Source: CBDCXE01 sp965223725 [NCBI: Nitrospinota bacterium]
GTDB lineage: Bacteria; Nitrospinota_A; UBA7883
Assembly: GCA_965223725.1 (NCBI GenBank)
Contig: CBDCXE010000005.1
Span: 124,001 to 188,000, forward strand
Length of the DNA: 64,000 nucleotides
Direction of reading: 5' to 3'
The notes beneath the pieces were generated by a model. It had not been told where the DNA came from and did not search any database. It saw only the letters and a list, made by a program, of their open reading frames with translations. Position 1 is the first letter of the stretch. Every line of letters begins with the position of its first letter. Of the stretch, positions 47,501 to 55,793 are shown in pieces. The position numbers and the translations under genes are program-made.

Positions 47501-48160
47501 CATCGTCTGACCATTAGCTGCTGTAGCCAGAGCGCGAAACTCATAGTCCCCACTTCTACGAGATTGGGAGTTGAATGGAAAGCTGAATGTATCAGAACTC
47601 TTATAAATATTTATCCCGCCTGCGTAACCCCATACGCCACCTTCAATGCGGTAATACACATTGACCTTGCCATGATAGGCGTCTGGATTGATCCTTGGGG
47701 TGAAGCTAACAGTGCCTGTTATATCAGTTGGACCGCCACGCACCGTCCCAGCAGGAGAAGTGAGGGAAACAGTCGGTTCATTGTCCACATCAAATGTTGT
47801 GGAGCCTGTAACCGATTCATGGGAATCGGTCGCCCGGGCGTTGATTGTGTGCGTGCCTTCGGCCAGTGTGGCCAGCTCCCTGGAGCCGCTGGTTGTGCCG
47901 CTATCGCCTGTGGAGGAACAAACCCTGGGGGCGTAGGTGGCGCTGACACATCCGCCGCTGTGGTTGGTGCAGTTACCATTCGAATCGCAATGGGTATCGA
48001 CAACATAACCAGCGTTTGCTTCGATATCGACCGTTGTTGTGCCCACAGTCGCTGTCACTGTGACTGATGCGGCATAAGCAGGGGTGGCGAGCGCCGAAAC
48101 GGTTAGAATGGAACAACAAAATAATAACCAGACATATATTCGCTCTGAACTGCTCATCAT
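41558..48160 (-). CDS. Giant secreted Rhs/YD-repeat protein with Ig-like repeats and a polymorphic C-terminal tip
   Basis: 2200 residues. A Sec signal peptide (ends near ATPAYAAS, ~31) is followed by tandem Ig-like repeats to ~850, each about 103 residues (SGTVRGGPVDIAGTVDFPP... units). A cysteine-rich CEEECGCDD spacer near 960 leads into an Rhs section with many YD repeats (YTYDxxGRxxSV). The core ends with [36 protein letters not shown] and YSDPPG, after which 104 residues form the variable tip (probable toxin, no family seen; two hydrophobic stretches). Sec export plus Ig-like repeats suggests delivery by surface display rather than T6SS. A candidate immunity gene follows and a lipoprotein-like gene precedes it. 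Confidence 0.9.
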   Translation of the reverse strand: MMSSSERIYVWLLFCCSILTVSALATPAYAASVTVTATVGTTTVDIEANAGYVVDTHCDSNGNCTNHSGGCVSATYAPRVCSSTGDSGTTSGSRELATLAEGTHTINARATDSHESVTGSTTFDVDNEPTVSLTSPAGTVRGGPTDITGTVSFTPRINPDAYHGKVNVYYRIEGGVWGYAGGINIYKSSDTFSFPFNSQSRRSGDYEFRALATAANGQTMESVKGVTIDNTPIPTITSPSGTVRGGPVDIAGTVDFPPVAGNNVYLGKVNVYFRAVGGVWGYAGGKNIYSGDTSFSFPFNSQSRSSGDYEFRLLATSASGDTGEDIQNVTIDNAPKPTLTSPSGTVRGGPVDIAGTVDFPPVAGNNAYLGKVNVYFRAVGGAWGYAGGKNIYSGDTSFSFPFNSQSRSSGDYEFRLLATSASGDTGEDIQNVTIDNAPKPTLTSPSGTVRGGPVDIAGTVDFPPVAGNNAYLGKVNVYFRVVGGVWGYAGGKNIYTGDTSFSFPFNSQSRSSGEYEFRLLATSASGDTGEDIQNVTIDNAPKVSLTSPSGTVRGGPTDVTGTVDFVPVGGPGSTLGEVVVNFHSTTNSRSGLIGRKTIKQGESNSFTFPWATIGLPSGSYVITAVATATNGEKSEPSTKNVTIDNAPHPTLSSPSGKVQGGPTDVTGSVDFPPNNDVPGAYLGIVEVSYSSNIAGVGGHIGSKEIYQGDSSSFSFPLASQNLPSGDYLFTAVATAYNEESDSDTKNVSIDNAPSVSLIVIPSTPRECEPINGSVSVNSPQNVTGTVQVSPVGSADFPGGGGTYSFADLGAPNGIGTVGLGGQTLNFVATATSVGGSDTVTSTVTVMAAEYSGSISVNPSVINQGAPIKGTLTITGDNLCPISGTATITVEGNSTTVDIDKLGDFPFTLSSAGMAPGKHEVTGAATINGREAPITPGSVTIKPKEEGLGGPDDCEEECGCDDSQTGGTNPVYLANGDKEETETDLSIGSIQITRTYHSQSTHDGRIGYGWTWSYGWRLVNNNTDLLTIRRPDGKLMSFADKVPGDSVEIFHRQNERMYEAVVRTAFGWRYTDKDRTHIDFDFNGSFISATTETGQRTSVTYDIMGHPAIITGPYGRQLMLTVDTAGRLTSVTDPIGRVVSYSYDTEGNLATVTGADGSTRSYFYQDSNDLHNLTEIIDESGLTYARFTYDAQDRAIASSHTSGYGHTISYLANGIVEVTDALGNVNRYTVSDVNNIPVVTSVQELSCNCGSSTSFVFDPATGHLASSSDKNGVVTAYTYDGLGNMLTKTEAAGTQYETTLTRIYNASGHLISETDALGATTSYIRDAQGRALSKALPTGDTTQWVWNPDNTIATVTAANGGVIAYTYNGFGQTEYVTNPDGSVRMMIYDAAGRLVSVRDEAGAVTGYTYDAKDRLLSVTDALGRSIANSYDIKGNLASIVDQAGLITTFTYDSEDRPLTVTNPNGSIVQTAYDAMGNLVSQQLYDAAGALVTVETMTYDAQGRLVQTTYADGTSSLNTYDVIGRLISSTDQAGKVTQYTYDPLGRMTSVTNPNSETVAYTYDLLGRQTAVIAANGATTSYVYDALGRKTAEHSPDRGSTTMAYDAMGNMISRTDGNGTATNYTYDIMNRATAVAYPSDPASNVGFTYDVVGRTTSMQDGSGATGYAYDIVGNTLSTSWRPVGATAVMSVSYTYDGAGRISSAVYPSGRVITYAYGPDGAVASMNTSGGSGGVSLVSNVTRNAQGAIASRTFGNGIVETRSYDALGRVAGVAAGSALSRSLAWNADSMIGSISDNLNAGKSQSFVYDPAERLVSASGGYGALGYTYDANGNRTSKSGSVATDSYYYEANSNRLTEAGVGRTFSRDNAGNRLGDDIYTYSYNGGARLAQVTDGQGDQIARYTYNGRGERVGKEAVKFVEIKKSGPPKKPKKKKLKKIKESVWYVYNPAGQLIAEVDVASEKVLREYVYLDGEPVALAITAAGDKDKQTGGKGLAGVYFIHNDHLGTPQVVTDMTGAPVWRADYLPFGEVALDATNRITSNLRFPGQYFDEETGLHYNYFRDYDPTLGRYIESDPIGLNGGFNTFAYVDGNPVIYSDPPGTGPICLGLCTVIGVMDTLLSLKSVGDWATEANKILDQLNHAEEFCRDRDCTAEQEFVLEQMKRELRLALAHATLEESKEQMRSIYIRAIAYTFLCGALGVAPIP
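46511..47437. repeat. Three 309-bp tandem DNA repeats inside the rhs gene
   Basis: The 5' part of the repeat region holds near-identical units spaced exactly 309 bp (landmark at 46511, 46820, 47129 and 47438). Each encodes one 103-residue Ig-like domain. More diverged units lie on both sides. Such identity implies recent amplification and likely copy-number variation. Confidence 0.9.
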
Positions 48161-48186
48161 ACCCTCATACTTCTGAATTTTTATGG

Positions 48187-49416
48187 TTACTGATCGAAAT
48201 TTTTAATCCATTGTTCTACTCTGGACACGTTCCCCTGCGGGTCCGTTAGTTCACTCTGGATTATCGAGCTCTCCGCCAGGATCACGCCTTCGAGGCGTAC
48301 GTTGCCCTCTTTATCAGCCACAACTTCCGTCTGACCTATGCGGACGGTCACATCCGGCTCGTTTACTTTTCCTTCGAGAATGGCCCCTTCGTCATTTCGT
48401 TCGACAAGGGTCAGCTCCACCCACTGCGGCGGGAAATAATCGCTCCTGGGCAATGGCGTTTCCGACCGGTTGCCTATACTGTCGGTGGCGATAAGCAGAG
48501 GCGCAGAATTATCCATAGCGGTTTCAAGATCGAACAGCGGTATTTCATGCTGGAAGTCGCCTTTTTCATCAACGGGGACAGGGCGACCCATAAAATTGAC
48601 GTCTGCCTGTTCTGAAACGGTCCCTTTTATCAGGAGAGATTGCAGATTGGCGTCGCTGCGAGCCACCTGCGCGCTGGCAATCCGTATCTCCGGGGCGGTG
48701 GTGTCCAGTGTGACTTCATATTTTTCTTCGGCGATGTTGCCGGCCGGATCCTTTGCAATAAAATTGATGAAGTTCGGGCCTTCATTTAGAACTATTGCGC
48801 CAGTAAACCCATCACCAGAATCCAAAATCTCCAGTTCAGCTCCATTTGCTGTTACAACGACACCTTTCTCAATTTCCTCTGACTCGCCATACAGATGAAA
48901 CTCACCCAGGACAGATAACTTCGGCTCTGACACCAGGTTGTCGTCGGGTGATCTGCTAAGTGAGATTATCTGAAAGTCTGGCGGAGTTTGATCCAGCGTC
49001 CAGTAAAGTATTTTTTCCTCTCTATAACCGGACTCCAGGTTTTCGTATGCAAAGGCAATTTTATTCTCATCCGGCAGGAGGGTGATATTTGTCTCGAAAG
49101 CGCCATTTTCCCTGAATTCGACCGGCGCCTCGTTAACCGTAACGGTTGATTGCAGATTCCTGACCCGACCGCTCAGGATAACATCAGGATCATTGGTATG
49201 ATGTTCTGAAATAGGCTGGCTGGTAATAAGTATGAATTCTTTATCCGCAGGAATCTCTGCTTGTATTTCAGGCTTTTTGTTCACATTGGTATTTTCGTTT
49301 TGGGATGGAGCTTTGGCGCAGCCTGTATTAGCAAGCAATGATATGCTAACATGCATCAAAATGAGGATAATTGTCAATTGAAGATTAAGGCTTTTGGATT
49401 TCTGTTGCGGAGCCAA
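48187..49416 (-). CDS. Secreted Ig-like repeat protein linked to the Rhs gene
   Basis: 409 residues. The N-terminus has a hydrophobic export signal (about 10-30) and a cysteine in LLANTGCAK that could be a lipoprotein site, though the -3 residue is not canonical. The rest is a string of bacterial Ig-like/invasin-type strands with DTTAPEI, DQTPPDF and LTDPQGN turn motifs. It ends 26 bp before the rhs gene on the same strand, so the two are probably co-transcribed; a role as anchor or export helper of the Rhs protein is inferred. Confidence 0.65.
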   Translation of the reverse strand: MAPQQKSKSLNLQLTIILILMHVSISLLANTGCAKAPSQNENTNVNKKPEIQAEIPADKEFILITSQPISEHHTNDPDVILSGRVRNLQSTVTVNEAPVEFRENGAFETNITLLPDENKIAFAYENLESGYREEKILYWTLDQTPPDFQIISLSRSPDDNLVSEPKLSVLGEFHLYGESEEIEKGVVVTANGAELEILDSGDGFTGAIVLNEGPNFINFIAKDPAGNIAEEKYEVTLDTTAPEIRIASAQVARSDANLQSLLIKGTVSEQADVNFMGRPVPVDEKGDFQHEIPLFDLETAMDNSAPLLIATDSIGNRSETPLPRSDYFPPQWVELTLVERNDEGAILEGKVNEPDVTVRIGQTEVVADKEGNVRLEGVILAESSIIQSELTDPQGNVSRVEQWIKNFDQ

Positions 49417-50057
49417 TTATATTTACCTCTAACTATACGACTATCAAGCGTTTATGCCGCTATAAAAATATTATTTAAGAATAAATTGCAGCATAAAATC
49501 TCTTCACAAATATTTATCGATGGAATATATCACTATAACTATACTCACGTCAATAAATAATTAACATATTAAATAAATATAGTATGCATCGTCATTGGCT
49601 AATTATATTCATCTATAAAGTGTCGCGTATGCACCAACTCTCGTCATCCATCACAATAATTTCCATACAATAGAAATTGTTATAATTAGTAAAATATTTA
49701 CATCAAAATCCCTGACGATAAGGGATTGATGGGCATTGGCTTTAGATATATCTTAATTGGCGCATTCTTTAATAATTGGTGTTTTGAAATCTAGTATCAC
49801 AGTCAGGAAACCAAGCTTTTAAACAGTGCGCCACTGTTGATTTGAATAGCGTATTCTAGGGGCCTCTCTACGGCACTTACTTCCTATATATTTTTAAATT
49901 CAGTCAAGTATTCTATCAAAGGCTGCAACCTAGCGCCAAGGACGGGGTAGTGAATAATGCCCAAACCAGTTTTATAAGGATCTGGGAATCGAATTTTAAT
50001 AAATAACGACTTGTATATATTAAAATATAGTTAAATATGAGCTGGGTAGGGATACAA
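49417..50057. other. AT-rich gap between the Rhs cluster and traG
   Basis: About 640 bp, strongly AT-rich, with only short open frames. It must hold the promoter for the Ig-like/rhs genes (transcribed leftwards) and the end of the tra operon. No clear terminator or gene seen. Confidence 0.4.
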
Positions 50058-53000
50058 TCACTTTTCATCCTTCATTTTACGCAGTTCCTCCTTTATCGTT
50101 TGATCGGCGGCTCTCTTTATCAGGTTCTGTTCGTTCATATCGTTGGCAAGGTTGATCCTGGCGTTCAGGGTTCTTTCGTTGTCACCGGTGATTTCGCCGA
50201 TTATTGAGTTTTCGTCCGGTTGCGCCACTTTTTCTACTTTTGTAAGTGGCATGTCGGCGCCATACTGGTCCGGTTTGTCTTCTTCGACTTTCCCCATCAG
50301 ATCATCGTAATAGCTTTTGAATTTCTCATGACGAAGCTGGGTATACATCTCCGGATCAAATTTGTGTGTGTCGCCGCCCGATTCGGTCCAGGCTTCTTCA
50401 TTAAGGCGCGCCACGTTGGCAAGGTGCAGATTGATGGCTTCTTTTTCCGAGCTTGTTTCGATCAGCTCTCCGGTGGCTCCGGTTCCGAAAAACCGGAATC
50501 CCGCAGAGGCCTTACCTCTCGCCTGACCATCCATACTACCTTCATGCCTAGTGATTTTCGTGAGCCCTTCCGCCAGAGCCCTGTGCTGGGCGTCACGGTT
50601 CGCATATTGGGTGGAGGTTTCCCCAAGTAATAATGAACCGGTCAGCCGATCAAAATCGTGTCCACCGGTAACCACGGCGTTGAGCATCGTGTTGGGATCG
50701 TATTGCGGGCCCATCTTGTATGTCTCGCTGGAGTCGTACATGTATCCACGTTTTTCCGAGTAGCTGGTGTCTTCTGTGTAACTGTGATTGACGACGGTTT
50801 TGTCCACATCCTTGACGACATGGTCGCGTCCTTCGACTTGCTGATCAATCCAACGTTTTTGGGCCACGTCGTAATGGAGCGCTTCGGTTCCATGTTTAAC
50901 ATGTCCAGTAGCCAGGTCACCGGCCGCTCCGTATTGCAAACGGACGTTGGCCGTTTCGTCCGAGCGCAGATTATTCGCCATCGCTTCTGTTTTTAACGCA
51001 GCGTTGAAGTGGCCCCTTCGTACGAAACCTGACGCGATATCATTAAGCGCAGGAGCGCCGATGTTCCCATCAACCTCAAGGTATCCGATATCGCCCGTGT
51101 CACGATCAACGCTCATATCCTTAACCCGCATCCCGGCGGCCACCTCGGAAAATCCTTGCCGGTTCAGCCAATCGGCAACTTCCTCCGTTACCAGTGAACC
51201 GCTCTCCCTGAATTTACTGAGTTCACGGACCCCATCCATCCCGAGCGCCGCCGCGAAAGCTTCCGCGCCTTTCCCCCTGCCGAATGACCGGCTCCAGTTG
51301 ATATAAGAAACATACTCCGCCTGCCCGGCCACGGTTGTGCCCGCATCGGCCGCCGCTGATCGTTTACCGATCATATCGCCAAGTGTGGACTGCCCACGTG
51401 TATCACCGATCGTTAGCGAGTTTTGCGGATCATAATGCTTGGCTTCCGAAGCCTTCTGTGTATTACTCATCGCGAAAACATGACCAAGCTTGTTGGCAGT
51501 ATCCTCAATGTTTTTTCTGTTATCAAAGCTCCCTTTACCAATGGCTTTCACGGTCTGTCTGGCGCCCTCCATCTTCTGCGCATGACCAAAGTAGCCAAGA
51601 CCGGTACGGTTGCTCCAGTTGAATTTTTCGGCATATTGCCAATACGCCGCCGCCTCACTTTGCGACAGCATCGCCCGTGACGATCCTTCCGGTGTCATCG
51701 CCATACGGCCCGCCTCCGCTCCGGCGATCCTTGCCGGGGCGCCTACCTGTCCCGCGAACATCGCCATGGCATGACCGCCGAACCGGATGATCATCATCGT
51801 CATCACCGTGGCCAACATCGCGCCGGACCATCGGATCGCTCCGAACGCCGCGAGGGTTTTCATCGAGCTGGTCTCGAACATCATGATGGCGTGCAAGCCG
51901 AGCTGATGGCGCCGCACATCTTCGAACGCTTTCCAAGCATAGTCCATGGCGAACTGATGAACGATGGCGTCTGTAATACCCCATGCCGTTATCCAGATAA
52001 AGAACCCGGCGATCATCCCGACCACTTTGGGGAACAGCGGCGTTGGGAGGAACATGACCAAAAATGGCGTAAGGCCAACAGCTATCGCCAGGACGACAGC
52101 GCGGATGATCGGTATCCACTCGTTCGCCGCGATGCCGGTGGAGATCATGGCCACACCTGCATTCCTGTCGGTCAACGCCTTAATGGCGGCATCCGGACTG
52201 TATTTGCGGATGATCGTATCGATCGCCTGCGCTATGGCCGCCTGACGGAATACCTTTTCGGCTGTGTATGATCCGCTACTGTTCTCCAGCCAGTTTACGG
52301 CATCGGATAACACAGCTTTGCATTGGGTGAGCTGGGCCGGGATCGTGGGATCGAACCCGGCTGATGCGCATTTTGCTTTGCTGATACTGGTGTAGTTGGT
52401 GGTTGCGGTAAGATCCGCCCGCAACCTTGGCCATGCCTGGGAACAGGTGAGCTCAATACCTCCGGGATTTGAATCGCTGAAGTAAACCGTGTAAATCGGG
52501 TTGTAATTGGCCTGGGCCAGGACGCTCAGGAAATCTGCGTTCGTGGCGACTTCGTTCGGGTCGATGTTCAGAGCCGGTTGCGGATTGTTGATCCCGAAAA
52601 CCAGACAGTCCTCCGTATATTTTTTCAGTGACTGATTGATATGGAGATCGTCGAACCAGACACCACGTTGACCGATGCCGAGCAGGATATTGAACCCGAC
52701 ACCGCCAGCCTGCCGATCGTAGCCAACTTCCGGAGGGATGTCCCCGGCGGTCGATATAATTTCAACCAGGCCACGCTCTATCTTATTTAGAATCCCGAGC
52801 AGAGCGATCATACCATCCGGGATCCCGTCAACCGCCTGGTAGCGGTTCTTCACCGTGTCATAAATGTGCAGCGTACCTTTCGGAGTGACGAGAGCCAGGA
52901 AGACGATTACGCCGAGGGTTATCGGCATCGCCCAAGATAACAGCGGGTCAACTTTCATCCCGATACCTGCGCGGAACAGGGAGCTGATCATTCCAAACAA

Positions 53001-53189
53001 CATTCCGAGAATAATGACGGCGAGAATGAGCCCTTGATAATTCGGATCGGAGAATATCAATGCGACTCGATGGAACGAGCCTACGGCGGCCTCGAACCCG
53101 TTATAGACATAGAACTCGTCTTCATAAGCGTAAGCGGGGGTGGCTATCAATATAATAGAAGGAATAATGTAAGCGCCGGGGTTCTTCAT
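50058..53189 (-). CDS. traG: Conjugal transfer protein TraG (F-type)
   Basis: 1043 residues. Signal peptide-like start, then N-terminal membrane domain of TraG (spans near 50-70, 88-108, 360-400 and 445-475), followed by a long soluble C-terminal region of about 550 residues. F TraG is 938 residues and works in mating-pair formation and stabilisation, with the C-terminal part also contacting the recipient. Gene order traF-traH-traG with 4-bp overlaps matches the F-type transfer cluster. Intact. Confidence 0.88.
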   Translation of the reverse strand: MKNPGAYIIPSIILIATPAYAYEDEFYVYNGFEAAVGSFHRVALIFSDPNYQGLILAVIILGMLFGMISSLFRAGIGMKVDPLLSWAMPITLGVIVFLALVTPKGTLHIYDTVKNRYQAVDGIPDGMIALLGILNKIERGLVEIISTAGDIPPEVGYDRQAGGVGFNILLGIGQRGVWFDDLHINQSLKKYTEDCLVFGINNPQPALNIDPNEVATNADFLSVLAQANYNPIYTVYFSDSNPGGIELTCSQAWPRLRADLTATTNYTSISKAKCASAGFDPTIPAQLTQCKAVLSDAVNWLENSSGSYTAEKVFRQAAIAQAIDTIIRKYSPDAAIKALTDRNAGVAMISTGIAANEWIPIIRAVVLAIAVGLTPFLVMFLPTPLFPKVVGMIAGFFIWITAWGITDAIVHQFAMDYAWKAFEDVRRHQLGLHAIMMFETSSMKTLAAFGAIRWSGAMLATVMTMMIIRFGGHAMAMFAGQVGAPARIAGAEAGRMAMTPEGSSRAMLSQSEAAAYWQYAEKFNWSNRTGLGYFGHAQKMEGARQTVKAIGKGSFDNRKNIEDTANKLGHVFAMSNTQKASEAKHYDPQNSLTIGDTRGQSTLGDMIGKRSAAADAGTTVAGQAEYVSYINWSRSFGRGKGAEAFAAALGMDGVRELSKFRESGSLVTEEVADWLNRQGFSEVAAGMRVKDMSVDRDTGDIGYLEVDGNIGAPALNDIASGFVRRGHFNAALKTEAMANNLRSDETANVRLQYGAAGDLATGHVKHGTEALHYDVAQKRWIDQQVEGRDHVVKDVDKTVVNHSYTEDTSYSEKRGYMYDSSETYKMGPQYDPNTMLNAVVTGGHDFDRLTGSLLLGETSTQYANRDAQHRALAEGLTKITRHEGSMDGQARGKASAGFRFFGTGATGELIETSSEKEAINLHLANVARLNEEAWTESGGDTHKFDPEMYTQLRHEKFKSYYDDLMGKVEEDKPDQYGADMPLTKVEKVAQPDENSIIGEITGDNERTLNARINLANDMNEQNLIKRAADQTIKEELRKMKDEK

Positions 53190-54601
53190 TGCCCACTCAT
53201 GTTCATTATGTCAACACTATCCTCACCCGCCTGGTCACGGGTGTCATCCAGCTTTGCCACAACGGAAAGGTGTGTACTTAGTTCCATGATTGAGCGGCGA
53301 TAGTCGTGACCGATGGCCATTGTCTTTTCAGCCAGCTGTTTCTTAATTCCGTTTAAAGCTGTCTTCGTCGGCGCTATCAGATGATCAATCCGGCAATTAT
53401 CGTTAATGAAACCGGACTGCCGGTCGATCAAGGTTTCCATAAGCTGAACATTACTGTTTACCATTTGATACAGGTCAGACATCATGCCGAACGCGTATGC
53501 CCTGGCGGAGATATCGGCGAACAGAGACTTGGCGACCGGAGCCTGATTCGTCTGAACGGCTGTCTTCAATGTTTGATAAACGGGCAGGGGAAACGCGTCG
53601 ATGAAACTTTCCTGGGCAGATGTCAGTTGCGTGTTGTTCTCGATATTGTTGGCGATCTGGTCGAGCATCTGTTGCGCCCAACCGGACAGGTTTCGGTTTG
53701 CGTCTCCGACGAGATAACAGTTACTACCGTCGGAGGGTCGAGCGTAAACTTCACCACTTACCAGTCCATCTGTCGACATGGTTTTATTGGCCGGGCATGG
53801 CGCGATCTCTTTCGCGATGATCGATATCTGGCCGCTACCCTGATTGATCTGCTCCATGACCAGGTCCCCGACGAATCCACGGGCAAGGTCCATGTATGGG
53901 CCGGGATAGCCGCGTCTTTCACCAGCGATCTGAAGAACGCTTTTGTTTGCGAATCCACCAAAAACGTTTTTTATCTCGGCAGTGCAACCGCTGATTGCAT
54001 TTAAATCGTTGGTTATCGGCTTGTCGTTGTTGGCGCTCCACGCCTCCTTCACCCCGTGCCAGGAATCCTCGACACCCCTGGTCATCGCGTTCCAGCTATC
54101 TACGGCGCTTCGGTATTTTGGGTCATCCTCCTTACCAGCCAGCTTGGCGACCAGCACTTGCGACGCCTGGCAATCGTTGATCTGGATCTGGTTGAGCATA
54201 TCGGAGATCGACTCCAGGCTCTTCATCGCCTTGGCGCATTGCGGGCAGAGGGTATCGAGCGCGATATCGAATGCGTATGACGCGACCGCCGGGCCGATGA
54301 TCCTCTCGAACTTGTTCATCAGGTAATTAGAATCCTGCAGCAGGGAGAATGCGCCGAGATTGACATCGATACCGCCGCAACCATACCTGACCCCCGGCGG
54401 CTCCACCGTGAAGAGGTAATCGTTGCCCTGGTACCATCGAGCGGAGAATCCGCCGGCGGTGTAGTAACCTCGCTTCTGCCCAGCGAAATAGCCGGGTGAC
54501 GATTCTGTTTTCTGTTGTATCCAGTCGTCGATCCAGTCCGCATACGCAGGTGTCGTGAAAGTTGCGAGAATGAGAAGCGCAATATAGAAGTGACTGGTCA
54601 T
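53186..54601 (-). CDS. traH: Conjugal transfer protein TraH (F-type)
   Basis: 471 residues, F TraH is 458. Signal peptide ends near TTPAYA (residue 20). Features of the family include YYTAGGFSARW, the PPGVRYGCGGIDVNLGAF block and a C-terminal coiled region. TraH is a periplasmic component of pilus assembly. Overlaps both neighbours by 4 bp (ATGA), so the three Tra proteins are co-translated. Confidence 0.92.
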   Translation of the reverse strand: MTSHFYIALLILATFTTPAYADWIDDWIQQKTESSPGYFAGQKRGYYTAGGFSARWYQGNDYLFTVEPPGVRYGCGGIDVNLGAFSLLQDSNYLMNKFERIIGPAVASYAFDIALDTLCPQCAKAMKSLESISDMLNQIQINDCQASQVLVAKLAGKEDDPKYRSAVDSWNAMTRGVEDSWHGVKEAWSANNDKPITNDLNAISGCTAEIKNVFGGFANKSVLQIAGERRGYPGPYMDLARGFVGDLVMEQINQGSGQISIIAKEIAPCPANKTMSTDGLVSGEVYARPSDGSNCYLVGDANRNLSGWAQQMLDQIANNIENNTQLTSAQESFIDAFPLPVYQTLKTAVQTNQAPVAKSLFADISARAYAFGMMSDLYQMVNSNVQLMETLIDRQSGFINDNCRIDHLIAPTKTALNGIKKQLAEKTMAIGHDYRRSIMELSTHLSVVAKLDDTRDQAGEDSVDIMNMSGQ

Positions 54602-55422
54602 TTGGTTGTCTCCTTATGATATGCCGCAGGATCGTAGTATCCACCGCGTTGGAACTCGTAGATGGAGGATTGCTGGGGCGTGATCTCGCCTCGTAACAGG
54701 CGGATGCCGGTAAACAGACCTTTCTCAAGTTCAGAGAGAGACACGACGCCTGTGGCAATCGGCAGATAGTCCTGGCTCTGTTTGTAAATGAGAAGCAGTG
54801 TCGGGGTTGTGTGAACATTGAACCTTGATGCGGAAGCTGGGTTGTGATCTATATCGAATGATTTAATGGGCCAACGATATTTCTCCAAAAAGTATCGCAA
54901 GATGCTGTTTTGCGCTTCGCAAAACTTGCAGTCCGTCGAATGGAAATATAAAAGCGCGAACTGATCACGGGCCCTGGCGATGGTCGATTCGATTTCATCA
55001 CGTCGGGTTTTCAGAACAATTTTGCGGCCGGGAGCGGAGAGAGGCATATCCGCCCCGCCCGAAAGCTCCGGGTACATTTTCGAAACCACGGCGGCCACAT
55101 TGGCGAACGCGGCCGCCTTGCGCCGGGCGACATCCTGGACGATGAAATAGTTTTTCACGTTGTCGATTGTGGGAACACGGACAGCTTCTTTGCGAGTGTC
55201 ATCTAGCAGTTGCTGGAACTGTCCAGGGTCCATGCTCCAAAGTTCATCTGTTGAGGGTGCTGAATGCTTTGGTCCATCCCCATCAACCGGCTGTGTCTCG
55301 TACCAGAACCAACCGCAATTGGAGCAGGAAGGAGCTTCACCCTCAGCCTGCACATGAGAAGAGTAAAGTAGAATGATTACCATGACCAACCTAGAAAAGC
55401 GGGTAAGCGATCGCTTTGACAT
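54598..55422 (-). CDS. traF: Conjugal transfer protein TraF (F-type, thioredoxin-like)
   Basis: 274 residues; F TraF is 247. Signal peptide (about 1-26, ends HVQA), then CSNCGWFWYE and a thioredoxin-like domain with C165-KF-C168 in FHSTDCKFC, as in members keeping the CxxC. TraF acts in the periplasm in pilus assembly, probably in disulfide formation of other Tra proteins. It is the first gene left of the operon: IS copy B lies only 25 bp upstream, so the promoter and the genes normally before it (traW, traU, trbC, traN) are gone or displaced. Confidence 0.92.
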   Translation of the reverse strand: MSKRSLTRFSRLVMVIILLYSSHVQAEGEAPSCSNCGWFWYETQPVDGDGPKHSAPSTDELWSMDPGQFQQLLDDTRKEAVRVPTIDNVKNYFIVQDVARRKAAAFANVAAVVSKMYPELSGGADMPLSAPGRKIVLKTRRDEIESTIARARDQFALLYFHSTDCKFCEAQNSILRYFLEKYRWPIKSFDIDHNPASASRFNVHTTPTLLLIYKQSQDYLPIATGVVSLSELEKGLFTGIRLLRGEITPQQSSIYEFQRGGYYDPAAYHKETTK

Positions 55423-55508
55423 CTTTCACCTTTATGAAACCAAAATTGGACTTCCCCCGGTTTTGTGGACAGTTTTTCGGTTATATTTTGAGTGTTATGG
55501 AGGTGTTT

Positions 55509-55793
55509 ATGTCTAGTAAGCGATATACAGCGGAGTTCAAGTCTGATGCGGTTGGTCAGGTGGTTGATCGTGGTTATTCTGTCCCGTCGGTGTCGAAACG
55601 TTTAGGTGTATCTGATCACAGCCTTTACAAGTGGGTCCGGGAGTCAGGTAAAAGCAGTAATGATCGCTCCGTGGATGATCTGGATGCGGTTCGTCGCGAG
55701 AACGCCCGTTTGAAGGCGGAGCTGAAACGGGTTGAGGAGGAGCGGGACATACTAAAAAAGGCCACAGCGTACTTCGCCAAGGTGTCCGGGTGA
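55509..55793 (+). CDS. IS3-family transposase OrfA, copy B
   Basis: 94 residues starting MSSKRYTAEF at 55509 with a GGAGG site. HTH domain KRLGVSDHSLYKWVRESG, then a leucine-zipper-like ARLKAELKRVEEERDILKK. An AAAAAAG run at the 3' end is the likely -1 frameshift site to make OrfAB. The stop overlaps orfB by 4 bp. Confidence 0.93.
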   Translation: MSSKRYTAEFKSDAVGQVVDRGYSVPSVSKRLGVSDHSLYKWVRESGKSSNDRSVDDLDAVRRENARLKAELKRVEEERDILKKATAYFAKVSG

